Part shown: in pieces, positions 57,234-64,000 of the stretch
Layout: every line of letters starts with the position of its first letter
Numbering within the stretch: position 1 is the first letter of the stretch
Origin: CAYQTE01 sp964420285
Lineage (GTDB): Bacteria > Planctomycetota > Phycisphaerae > Tepidisphaerales > Tepidisphaeraceae
Length of the DNA: 64,000 bases
Assembly: GCA_964420285.1 (NCBI GenBank)
Contig: CAYQTE010000006.1
Coordinates: 1 to 64,000, forward strand
Reading direction: 5' to 3'
Position numbers and translations under genes: made by a program
Notes under the pieces: generated by a model
Seen by the model: the letters and a program-made list of their open reading frames with translations, nothing else
Told to the model about the DNA's origin: nothing
The model's database searches: none

Positions 57234-58115
57234 TCAGCGTCGCGGATGAATCCAATATACGTAGAGGAGGATGCCGGCGGCGTTGAGGAGTGTGGCGACG
57301 CCGATCTTGCCGATGGCGTCGCGCGCTGCGGGGGGGCAGGACTCGAACGGCTTGTTGATCAACTGCAGAACGCGAACCAGCAGACCGACGGGCGGAGGGT
57401 TGTCCGGCAATGACGGGGCCGGTTCCGTGACCTCCACTGACCGATGAGGCTTTTGGCGCTGGGGGGGATCTTCGGCCGGGGGCACGACGTCTTCCTGCGG
57501 CTTCAAATCCACGGCTTGCTCGGCCGCGGCGGGGGCACGGGGCGCGAGCTGGTCAATCATGGCCGCCGTCTCGGCGGCTACCGCGACGGGTGGCCGAATA
57601 TCCTCATGCCTTACGGCCGGGGAAACGGGCGACTCGATTTCCAACTCGCCGGGATCGGCGGCTTGGACGGGCAGCTCGGCATGCAGGTCGTCGGCGGCAG
57701 GACTGGCGATTGCGGCGGGTGAAGAATCAAGAGTGGGGTTTACGTCATGCGTCTCGGATGCCGGCTCATCCGTCGACGGATCGACCTCATTGATGAGACT
57801 GTTGACCGAAGAGAGAATCTCATCCAATTCCTGTGCTGTCGTGGATGACATGGCGTCGGCCGTCGCCTCGGCCTCGGGCTTCTCGTCCAGCGGTGACGTG
57901 TCAAAAGCCTTGGGCGAAAGCGGATCATTGGGAGCGTTGACCGCGGCGCCGGGCGGTGGCGGCGGCTTGGCGTCGGCCTCGGCCAGCAGGCGATCGATCT
58001 CGTCGCCGACCATTTCCGAAAGCAGATCATCCGCGCCACCGGCAGCGGTGGCGTCGGCCCGCGAGGCGGGTTCGGATTGAAGGGGATCGGGAAGATCGAG
58101 AACCGCGTTGGCCAT
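57234..58115 (-). CDS. Acidic Pro/Ala-rich protein with a C-terminal membrane span
   Basis: A 293-residue protein of unknown function, first gene of the ExbB/ExbD/VWA operon. The first 220 residues are acidic, rich in Pro, Ala, Glu and Asp, with little predicted fold apart from short amphipathic pieces (LLSEMVGDEIDRLLAEAD, AQELDEILSSVNSLINEV). The C-terminus, VGLLVRVLQLINKPFESCPP to VATLLNAAGILLYVYWIHPR, has one amphipathic helix and one membrane span ending in basic residues, a tail anchor. AAGGA is 8 bases upstream of the ATG at 58115. The two amphipathic helices spaced in acidic linker resemble binding motifs for a partner. rsmE starts divergently 166 bases away. Confidence 0.7.
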   Translation of the reverse strand: MANAVLDLPDPLQSEPASRADATAAGGADDLLSEMVGDEIDRLLAEADAKPPPPPGAAVNAPNDPLSPKAFDTSPLDEKPEAEATADAMSSTTAQELDEILSSVNSLINEVDPSTDEPASETHDVNPTLDSSPAAIASPAADDLHAELPVQAADPGELEIESPVSPAVRHEDIRPPVAVAAETAAMIDQLAPRAPAAAEQAVDLKPQEDVVPPAEDPPQRQKPHRSVEVTEPAPSLPDNPPPVGLLVRVLQLINKPFESCPPAARDAIGKIGVATLLNAAGILLYVYWIHPRR

Positions 58116-58281
58116 TTGCAATCCTTCGGCCACGCATCGACAACTTTACCGGACCGTACCCGTCGACGCGCGACGCCTCCTGCGTCTGTTGTCGGACAAC
58201 CTCACCGGCATGATAACCTGCCCGGCCGTGTGAGGCAATTATTCCTTGAGCCAATCGGATCGCCTTCCGATAATCAACGCC

Positions 58282-59034
58282 ATGACGCGTCGGGTGCATG
58301 TCCAGTCCCTGCTGGCCGGTGATTTCGATCTGAGCCAGCGTGAATCGCACCACCTGCGCGATGTACTGCGTGTTTGTGCGGGGGAAATTGTCGAAGCGTT
58401 CGACGATGCGGGACATCTCGCCCGCGCAAAGGTCGTGCATGTCGGGCGAAACGAGGTGCGACTGCACATCGACGCGGCCGACATCACTACCGCAACCGCC
58501 AATCCGGATGGCCCGGCGATCATCATCGCCAGCGCTGTTCCCAAAGCCGGCCGGGCCGACTGGATGGTCGAAAAGCTGAGCGAATTTGGCGCCAGCGCGT
58601 TTGTGCCACTGTCCACGGCGCGGAGCGTGGTGAAGCCCAGCGGCGAGCACAAACCCGATCGCTGGCGGCGCATCGCCACCGAAAGCGCCAAGCAAAGCCG
58701 CCGTGACGGCGTGATGCACATCGACGCGCTGATGACGGTGCCCGATGCGCTGGAGCAGGCGAGCGGCGGTGGCGCGGCGACGGTGTGGATGACACCCGAT
58801 ACCAGTGCCCGGCCGGTTGCCGAGGTGTTGGATGAGTGTGCGGCCGCCGCGGCGGCGCGGGTGACGATTTTCATCGGCCCCGAAGGCGGATGGGCCGCGG
58901 CCGAAGCGGAAGAATTTGAGCGGCGCGGGGCGATCGCAGCGCGGTTTGGCGGAACGATTTTGCGTACCGAGACGGCAGCCATCGCCGCGGTCGCGTGGCT
59001 GGCCCTGCGGCGGCTGAAGAAATGGTCTGCGTAA
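58282..59034 (+). CDS. rsmE: 16S rRNA (uracil1498-N3)-methyltransferase
   Basis: Methylates N3 of U1498 in 16S rRNA with SAM. The 250-residue product has an N-terminal PUA-like part (RRVHVQSLLAGDFDLSQRES, then HHLRDVLRVCAGEIVEAFD) and a C-terminal SPOUT domain with the knot motif IFIGPEGGWAAAEAEEFERR and then GGTILRTETAAIAAVAWLAL. KAGRADWMVEKLSEFGASAF is another RsmE block. The ATG at 58282 is chosen because the family begins there; a TTG at 58246 extends the frame. It is followed on the opposite strand by a cold-shock protein gene. Confidence 0.95.
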   Translation: MTRRVHVQSLLAGDFDLSQRESHHLRDVLRVCAGEIVEAFDDAGHLARAKVVHVGRNEVRLHIDAADITTATANPDGPAIIIASAVPKAGRADWMVEKLSEFGASAFVPLSTARSVVKPSGEHKPDRWRRIATESAKQSRRDGVMHIDALMTVPDALEQASGGGAATVWMTPDTSARPVAEVLDECAAAAAARVTIFIGPEGGWAAAEAEEFERRGAIAARFGGTILRTETAAIAAVAWLALRRLKKWSA

Positions 59035-59072
59035 TCGGCTCGCCTGGCAAACCGCTCGTGCGGCATTCTCCT

Positions 59073-59318
59073 TTACGTTGCGGCGGCTACTGTTGCGACA
59101 TGGGCCGCGGGAACAGGCACGAGCCGGCGGACGCGCGTGGCCTTGATACCCTTGGGGCCGGTTTCGCTTTCGTACTCGACGCTCTCGCCATCGAGAAGTG
59201 TCCTGAAGCCCTCGCCTTCAATGACGGTATGATGGACGAAGATGTCCCTGCCATCGTCGGTGGAGATGAAGCCGAACCCCTTTTGGTCGCTGAACCACTT
59301 GATCTTGCCGGTGGCCAT
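59073..59318 (-). CDS. Cold-shock domain protein (CspA family)
   Basis: An 81-residue single CSD protein. It starts MATGKIKWFSDQKGFGFI with RNP1-like KGFGFI and has DIFVHHTVI as RNP2. The last 12 residues (VPAAHVATVAAAT) are an Ala-rich tail beyond the standard 66-70 residues. Such proteins bind single-stranded RNA and act as chaperones or antiterminators. AAGGAG is upstream of the ATG at 59318. The long A/T-rich gap beyond its start could hold a leader, as cspA messages have long 5' leaders, but no typical cold-box is seen. Confidence 0.93.
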   Translation of the reverse strand: MATGKIKWFSDQKGFGFISTDDGRDIFVHHTVIEGEGFRTLLDGESVEYESETGPKGIKATRVRRLVPVPAAHVATVAAAT

Positions 59319-59816
59319 GCGCCACTCCTTTCCAGACATGACATGTGCCGCGGCTGCCTGTGGATTTGACGAATCACCCGAAATGCCAGGCGAACCGGAC
59401 GGCCAAACCATACCAACGCGGGCGGCCGCGACAAAAAAATTCTATAATTGCAACGAGCCAAGTGACGGGTTATCCACAATTGACTGACGAGATTGCCCAG
59501 ATTCCAACCGGCAGTGCGTCAATATGGCGAGAAGGCCGATCCTTGTGCTTTCTGACGCTGCGATTGCGAGCGATAAGAGGGCTTGCTCTTGTAACCTGTT
59601 TGTGTATAAGGTGTTACGAAATCAGCGCACGGTTTTTCCGTATTATTTGATTATTGGCGCAAGGTAAATTTTGCGTAAGTATCTGAAAATACCCGGACTT
59701 TACGCCACTGGCCGTCTTGCCGTCTGAGGAGTTTTCCACGGGTTTTCCACATGCCGATCACTTGATTTTCCCGGCTGGGCCGACAGACTATCGACCGCCC
59801 GGCATTCGCCGTCGAC
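59319..59816. other. AT-rich gap of 498 bases without a gene between csp and lptB
   Basis: This is the largest gene-free stretch of the window. It should hold the promoters of the cold-shock gene (- strand) and lptB (+ strand). TATAAT occurs at 59443-59448 on the + strand without a matching -35. The segment 59641-59700 is 40 of 60 A/T, notable in a GC-rich window. Four DnaA-box-like sites are spread over its right half. No open frame looks coding and I see no recognisable RNA. Confidence 0.6.
59470..59751. other. Cluster of DnaA boxes around an AT-rich core, candidate replication origin
   Basis: TTATCCACA, a perfect DnaA box, is at 59470-59478. TGTGTATAA, the reverse of TTATACACA, is at 59601-59609 and also fits the TTATNCACA consensus. 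TTTTCCACG (59732-59740) and TTTTCCACA (59743-59751) are related boxes close together. The first three sites start exactly 131 bases apart. The AT-rich 59641-59700 stretch lies between and could be an unwinding region. In many bacteria the origin is beside dnaA, but in others it is elsewhere, so the lack of dnaA does not exclude it. The sites could instead be regulatory. Confidence 0.4.
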
Positions 59817-60557
59817 ATGAACCTGCTCGAAGTGACCAAAATCGTCAAGTCGTACAACGGCCGCCGCGTCGTTGACGAAGTCAGCTTCCTGCTTTCGCAA
59901 CAGGAGATTGTCGGCATCCTCGGCCGTAACGGCGCCGGCAAGACCACCACCTTCCGCATGATTCTGGGCATGGCCCGCCCCGACAGCGGAGCGGTCGCGT
60001 TCAACGGGCAGGACATCACGCATTTGCCCATGTACCAGCGCGCCCGCCGGGGCATCGGATATCTCTCGCAGGAACGAAGCGATTTCCGGCGGCTGACCGT
60101 CTGGCAGAATCTCATGGCGATTCTGGAAACCCGCAACCTGACCGGAATCCAGCGGCGCCAGCAGGCCGAACATCTGCTTTCGCAGTTTGGGCTGATCAAG
60201 CAGCGCAATCAGCTCGCCGAAACCGTCTCTGGCGGCGAGCGCCGCAAGCTGGAAATCGCCCGCGCCCTGATTACCGATCCGATGCTCATCCTGCTGGATG
60301 AGCCGTTCAGCGGCGTCGATCCGATCGCCGTCGAAGACCTGCAGCGCGAGGTCCGCCGTCTCAAGCAGGAATTCGGCAAGAGCGTCCTGATCACCGATCA
60401 CAACGTGGCGCAAACCCTCAAAGTCTGCGATCGTGCCCTGATTGTTGGCGATGGCCGGATCAAGTTCGAAGGCACGCCCCGCCAGGTCATCAACGACCCC
60501 GGCGTTCGCGGCGAATACCTGGGCAACACCTTCCGCGGCGATGAATTTGATCAATGA
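59817..60557 (+). CDS. lptB: LPS export ABC transporter ATPase
   Basis: A 246-residue ABC ATPase that powers LPS extraction from the inner membrane with LptFG. Walker A is GRNGAGKTTTFRMILG, the signature VSGGERRKLEIARALI, Walker B LILLDEPFSGVDP and the switch VLITDHNVAQTL. The spacing, PMYQRARRGIGYLSQE and the start LEVTKIVKSYNGRRVV are those of LptB rather than LivF or LivG. kdsD and the LptC/OstA-like gene are 30 kb away, so the LPS genes are split. It starts just after the DnaA-box cluster and converges with cdsA. Confidence 0.93.
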   Translation: MNLLEVTKIVKSYNGRRVVDEVSFLLSQQEIVGILGRNGAGKTTTFRMILGMARPDSGAVAFNGQDITHLPMYQRARRGIGYLSQERSDFRRLTVWQNLMAILETRNLTGIQRRQQAEHLLSQFGLIKQRNQLAETVSGGERRKLEIARALITDPMLILLDEPFSGVDPIAVEDLQREVRRLKQEFGKSVLITDHNVAQTLKVCDRALIVGDGRIKFEGTPRQVINDPGVRGEYLGNTFRGDEFDQ

Positions 60558-60583
60558 ATTCCGCCCGGCGCGCCAATGCCGGA

Positions 60584-61528
60584 TCATAAAAGACTGAACA
60601 GCAGATACGCGAACGGCGCGGCCAGCAGCGGACTGTCGATCAGGTCCAGAACGCCCCCGAAGCCGGGGACCAGGCGCCCGGAGTCCTTCACGCCGGCGTC
60701 GCGCTTGATGAGGCTTTCCAGAAGATCGCCGGCCTGCCCGACAGCGCCGAGCACCACTCCCATCAGCAGAGCCTTGGGGATGGAATGGAACGTGTTGAGG
60801 TGATCGGACCAGATGCGCGTACACGCCAGCGAGACCAGCGCGGCGGTGAGCAGGCCAAAGAACAAGCCCTCCCACGTCTTGCCGGGGCTGAGCCAGGGGA
60901 TGAGCTTGTGCCGGCCGAGGGTCTTGCCGCCGAAATAGGCGCCGATGTCCGTGGATTTGACGACCAGAAGGATCATGACCAATGCGGCGGTCGAGCCTTG
61001 AAAGCCGTTGGGATCGCGCGAGTGCTTGACGCGCAACGCCATGAGAAACCAGCACAGCCCGCCCAGGTAGAGCACCGAAAGAACCGTGCCGGCCATGTGC
61101 GCCATAGCCTGGTGCGCCTGCCGATGCCACGCCTGTCGCAGCGCGGCGGCGATCATGACGGCGACGATGATCAGGGCCAGACTGCTGGCGGCCATCGGCT
61201 GGAAGAAGCCGAATTGTGTCATGAACGCGTGCAAACTCAGCAATGTCGTGCCGGCGACGGCGATGGATTTGTAAGGCGTGATGCGCTCGGCCGACAGCAG
61301 GCGGACCAGTTCGATGGTTCCAATCGGCAGGATGACGATCATCATGGCCAGGATGCCGGTTCCGGCCAGGCCGAAGTCTCCTTCGGCGTTATGCACCAAT
61401 CCGACGCCGCCGGGCCGATCCGCCGAGTCGGTCCAGACCTCGACCTGGCGATCGAGCCAGAGGCAGACGAGCAGGCCGATCAGCATGAGGCTGCCGTAGA
61501 TGAGTCGATGTCGTAGTGCTTCCTGCAT
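60584..61528 (-). CDS. cdsA: Phosphatidate cytidylyltransferase
   Basis: Makes CDP-diacylglycerol from CTP and phosphatidic acid, the branch point of phospholipid synthesis, in the inner membrane. The 314-residue protein has about eight helices. The C-terminal signature is present: VKSTDIGAYFGGKTLGRHKL, then IPWLSPGKTWEGLFFGLL, and VGQAGDLLESLIKRDAGVKD with SGRLVPGFGGVLDLIDSPL, the CDS family motif with the catalytic acidic residues. The ATG at 61528 is preferred to upstream ones because family similarity begins near LIYGSLMLIGLLV. Confidence 0.94.
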   Translation of the reverse strand: MQEALRHRLIYGSLMLIGLLVCLWLDRQVEVWTDSADRPGGVGLVHNAEGDFGLAGTGILAMMIVILPIGTIELVRLLSAERITPYKSIAVAGTTLLSLHAFMTQFGFFQPMAASSLALIIVAVMIAAALRQAWHRQAHQAMAHMAGTVLSVLYLGGLCWFLMALRVKHSRDPNGFQGSTAALVMILLVVKSTDIGAYFGGKTLGRHKLIPWLSPGKTWEGLFFGLLTAALVSLACTRIWSDHLNTFHSIPKALLMGVVLGAVGQAGDLLESLIKRDAGVKDSGRLVPGFGGVLDLIDSPLLAAPFAYLLFSLL

Positions 61529-61706
61529 TCGCGACCCTGTCGAATCCGGCGGGTCTTTTACCGGAAGCCGGCCGGGAATCATAGAGGCGAGGGGGAACAG
61601 CGGAGCCGGGGAGATTGGTTTGCGTAGCGCCGCACACTGGCGTACTGTTGCGGCAACCTTGGCCGTTCGGTAAACTCGTTTTCGCATTTCAAAATTGGAG
61701 GAACTT

Positions 61707-63842
61707 ATGGTCGGACGCGTTTTTCTCGCCTTGGTTGCGTGTCTGTGTCTCTCGGCCGCGGTGCTGGCCGCGCCGGTTCCCGTGCCCGGTGATATGCCCG
61801 TGCCCGTCGATCGTCTGCGGCCGGGGAATCTGGCCGTGCTGCCGATGACCGGCACCTGGCGGTTCAAACTCGATCATGGCGTCAGCCCGGCCGTGCGCGG
61901 TGAACTGCCCGCCGATTCGGCCGTTCCCGATTTCGTCTCCGCCGATGCCAACGGCACAGACTGGAAGAACATCCCCGTTCCGGCCAATTGGGAAATCGAA
62001 GGGTTCTCCACCCTCACCTATCAGGAACGCACTGGCAGACCCTCGACCGACATCGGCCTCTACCGCCGCGCCATGGATGTTCCGGCCACCTTCGCCGGCC
62101 AGAAAGTCATCTGGCATTTCGATGGCGCCTACGACGGCGCTGAGGTCTTCGTCAACGGCCAGCAATGCGGTTATCACGAAAGTGGCTTCACCGCGTTCGA
62201 TATCGACATCACCAAGGCCATCAAGCCCGGCCAGAGCAACAACTTCGCCGTCCGCCTTTACAAGAACACCTCATCCGCATCGCTGGATCACGGCGATTTC
62301 TGGTGCCTCGGCGGCATCTACCGCGAGACGTATCTGGTCGCTCTTCCGCAGTTGCATGTGGACGATCTCACCGTAGTCACCGATCTGGATTCCCAATACA
62401 AGGATGCCACGCTCAAGAGCACGGTCCGCATCGTCGGCCCGGCCGGGGCGCATTTCGTGCTCACCGGTGATCTCTATTCCCTCGACGGCAGCCAAGTGGC
62501 CATCCCCGCGATGAGCCAAGCCGGCGACATCGGCACGGATGGCTCGGCCACGGTTTCACTCTCTGCCCTGGTGACCGCGCCCAGGCTCTGGTCGGCGGAG
62601 AAGCCGAATCTGTATTACGTGTTCTATCGCCTGTCGGATGACAACCAGACGGTCGTCGAGCGGGTTCAAGACCGCATCGGCTTCCGCAAGGTCGAGCTGA
62701 AGAACGGTGTCTTTGAGGTTAACGGCGTGCCCGTGAAATTCGCTGGCACTTGCCGACACGAGGAGTTTTCTCCCTACGGCCACGCGCTGACCGAACAATG
62801 CTGGCAGACCGACATAACCCTCATGAAGGCGTGCAACATCAACGCCATCCGCACCAGCCACTACAACCACGCCGCCCGGTTCCTCGAGTTGTGCGACGAG
62901 GCCGGGTTCTACGTTCTGGACGAGATTCCCTCCTGCTGGGTGGCCACCGAGATCAACAACGCCAGCCGCACCTGGGCTTACACGTTCCGCTCCATGGAGA
63001 CGCTCAATCGCGACAAGAACCGTGCCTGTGTCGTCGCCTGGAGCTGCGGCAATGAAAGCGGTTACGGCGTCAACAACCAGGCGGAGTTCGACTACGCCAA
63101 GGCCCACGATCCCACGCGGCTGGCGCTCATCTCGCAACAGAATCTGGATAAGAACCCCAAGACCGATTTCGAGGATTACCACATTTATCCCAACCCCACG
63201 ATTGAGGAGGTCACGACAGGCGGCCGAGGCCAGAACCGAGGCCAGGCCCTCAAGACCCTCGCCTCCAGTCCCAAGCGCACCCAGTGCCCCGTCATCCTTA
63301 CCGAATACGGCTCGGGCGACGACAAGACACTGGTAAACAACTGGAATTACATCTGGTCCACCGACGCCATCGTGGGCGCCTTTATCTGGGAGTGGCAGGC
63401 GCAGGGAATGTACGACAAGTTCCCCGAACGCTGGGCCACCCCGGCTCCCGGCGCTCAAACCGATCTCCGGACCGGCTACCGCCACTCCGGCGGCAATGGC
63501 CCGGTGAGCGCCGACCGCAAGATCCAACCCCTCTATTACGCCCTCAAACTCGCTCACAGCCCGGTACACACCACCGCCACGGACGTCACGCCGGCCGGCG
63601 GCCAATGTGCCATTGCGTTACAGAACCGCTATTCGTTCACCGATCTCTCCGAGCTTGCCTGCCATTGGCAGGCGCGGGCCGGCGAAAAGGTGCTCGCCAG
63701 CGGCCAGAGCCATATTGACGCCAAGCCTCGCTCCTCGGTCAATGCAACATTCCCTGCCTCGGCCGGTATGGATACGCTGCATCTGGAGTTCATTCACCCC
63801 GACGGGCGGAGTGTTTACACTGTCGACTTGCCGGTGAAGTGA
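61707..63842 (+). CDS. GH2 glycoside hydrolase, beta-galactosidase-like, exported
   Basis: A 711-residue secreted hydrolase. A signal peptide (about 1-22, FLALVACLCLSAAVLA) precedes a sugar-binding jelly-roll (MTGTWRFKLDHG, PVPANWEIEGF, WHFDGAYDGAEVFVNG), an Ig-like domain and the catalytic barrel. RHEEFSPYGHAL and ACNINAIRTSHYNHAARFLE are typical GH2 blocks. SCGNESGYG places the acid/base at Glu450, and VILTEYGSGDD the nucleophile at Glu533. GGAGG lies before the ATG at 61707. Substrates in the family include beta-galactosides, glucuronides and mannosides; beta-galactoside would fit the galK at the other end of the window, but this is inference. Confidence 0.92.
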   Translation: MVGRVFLALVACLCLSAAVLAAPVPVPGDMPVPVDRLRPGNLAVLPMTGTWRFKLDHGVSPAVRGELPADSAVPDFVSADANGTDWKNIPVPANWEIEGFSTLTYQERTGRPSTDIGLYRRAMDVPATFAGQKVIWHFDGAYDGAEVFVNGQQCGYHESGFTAFDIDITKAIKPGQSNNFAVRLYKNTSSASLDHGDFWCLGGIYRETYLVALPQLHVDDLTVVTDLDSQYKDATLKSTVRIVGPAGAHFVLTGDLYSLDGSQVAIPAMSQAGDIGTDGSATVSLSALVTAPRLWSAEKPNLYYVFYRLSDDNQTVVERVQDRIGFRKVELKNGVFEVNGVPVKFAGTCRHEEFSPYGHALTEQCWQTDITLMKACNINAIRTSHYNHAARFLELCDEAGFYVLDEIPSCWVATEINNASRTWAYTFRSMETLNRDKNRACVVAWSCGNESGYGVNNQAEFDYAKAHDPTRLALISQQNLDKNPKTDFEDYHIYPNPTIEEVTTGGRGQNRGQALKTLASSPKRTQCPVILTEYGSGDDKTLVNNWNYIWSTDAIVGAFIWEWQAQGMYDKFPERWATPAPGAQTDLRTGYRHSGGNGPVSADRKIQPLYYALKLAHSPVHTTATDVTPAGGQCAIALQNRYSFTDLSELACHWQARAGEKVLASGQSHIDAKPRSSVNATFPASAGMDTLHLEFIHPDGRSVYTVDLPVK

Positions 63843-63943
63843 GGCTGAGAGGTTTCTCGGTGAGACGGGCCGGTCATGAACGCAAGTCGCCAGCGCTGTT
63901 GCGTTGCCGCCAGCTCGGGAGTTCGTTTTTCTGGAATCCATCT

Positions 63944-64000
63944 ATGAAATTGCTCACATCAACACTGTTGGCGGCGTTTGCCGCCGCCGCCATTGCCACG
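63944..64000 (+). CDS. Start of a secreted protein, truncated by the window end
   Basis: An ATG at 63944 opens a frame of 19 residues to the window end. The visible residues are a signal peptide start (MKLLTSTLLAAFAAAAIAT). The rest is outside the window, so the family is unknown. It follows the GH2 gene by about 100 bases on the same strand and may be part of the same glycan-use locus. Confidence 0.6.
   Translation, partial: MKLLTSTLLAAFAAAAIAT

Noticed and set aside
59319..59470. Cold-shock leader or riboswitch upstream of the csp gene
   Set aside because: No conserved cold-box or known riboswitch fold could be recognised by eye.
1..64000. tRNA or rRNA genes
   Set aside because: I saw no cloverleaf-like sequence with a GGTTCGAATCC-type arm outside coding genes and no rRNA; a tRNA search program would be needed to be certain.

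Overview
The window is about 64 kb of GC-rich bacterial chromosome. It has no rRNA, tRNA, CRISPR array or insertion sequence that I can see. Gene content points to a Gram-negative Planctomycetota bacterium, probably of the Phycisphaerae. The signs are Thr/Pro/Ala-rich linkers of the TTAP/TTQPA type in exported proteins, a eukaryote-like UDP-sugar pyrophosphorylase, a giant octaheme cytochrome, DUF1080, GH39 and GH2 proteins, menaquinone synthesis by the futalosine route (mqnA), and lipopolysaccharide genes (kdsD, an LptC/LptA-like protein, lptB). This placement is inference from content, not from a phylogenetic marker.

Layout. 0-9.3 kb: galK, trpD, a small membrane protein, a membrane-anchored tyrosine phosphatase, an ArnT-like glycosyltransferase, a UDP-sugar pyrophosphorylase and a large lipoprotein-like protein. 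9.4-12.8 kb: histidine kinase, stand-alone receiver and receiver-GGDEF diguanylate cyclase. 13-15.2 kb: an AlbA_2/GHKL-ATPase protein overlapping a ParA-like ATPase. 15.2-19.2 kb: GH39 hydrolase with a 51-residue membrane protein, then phhB and miaB. 19.2-21 kb: an overlapping AAA ATPase/DUF4276 pair of probable defence type. 21-27.5 kb: a sugar ABC importer without its own ATPase, a Fur-like regulator with degraded metal sites, an AraC regulator and mqnA. 27.6-33.7 kb: scpA, kdsD, a 1140-residue LptC/OstA-like protein and a thioredoxin. 33.7-40.6 kb: a paralogous pair of secreted membrane proteins, a YD-repeat-like protein, chromate transporter, ArsR regulator, a DUF1080 protein and an ABC ATPase. 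40.6-48.9 kb: a respiratory block with a cupredoxin-like lipoprotein, ctaB, ctaA and an eight-heme cytochrome, plus a divergent LutA-like protein. 48.9-58.1 kb: an O-antigen-type ABC permease, then a six-gene operon with two ExbD proteins, one ExbB protein and a VWA-domain protein. 58.2-64 kb: rsmE, a cold-shock protein, lptB, cdsA, a GH2 hydrolase and the start of one more secreted protein.

The most interesting points are these. First, the ExbB-ExbD-ExbD operon encodes a membrane-anchored VWA protein whose single transmembrane segment carries the TonB-type S-x3-H pair, so a VWA domain may sit where TonB has its receptor-binding domain. Second, a 24-base repeat unit occurs in three-unit arrays inside two unrelated genes and is read on opposite strands, which implies a spreading DNA element rather than a protein repeat. 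Third, an AT-rich gap at 59.4-59.8 kb holds four DnaA-box-like sites and could be a replication origin. Fourth, there are two candidate ATPase-based defence or regulatory modules.
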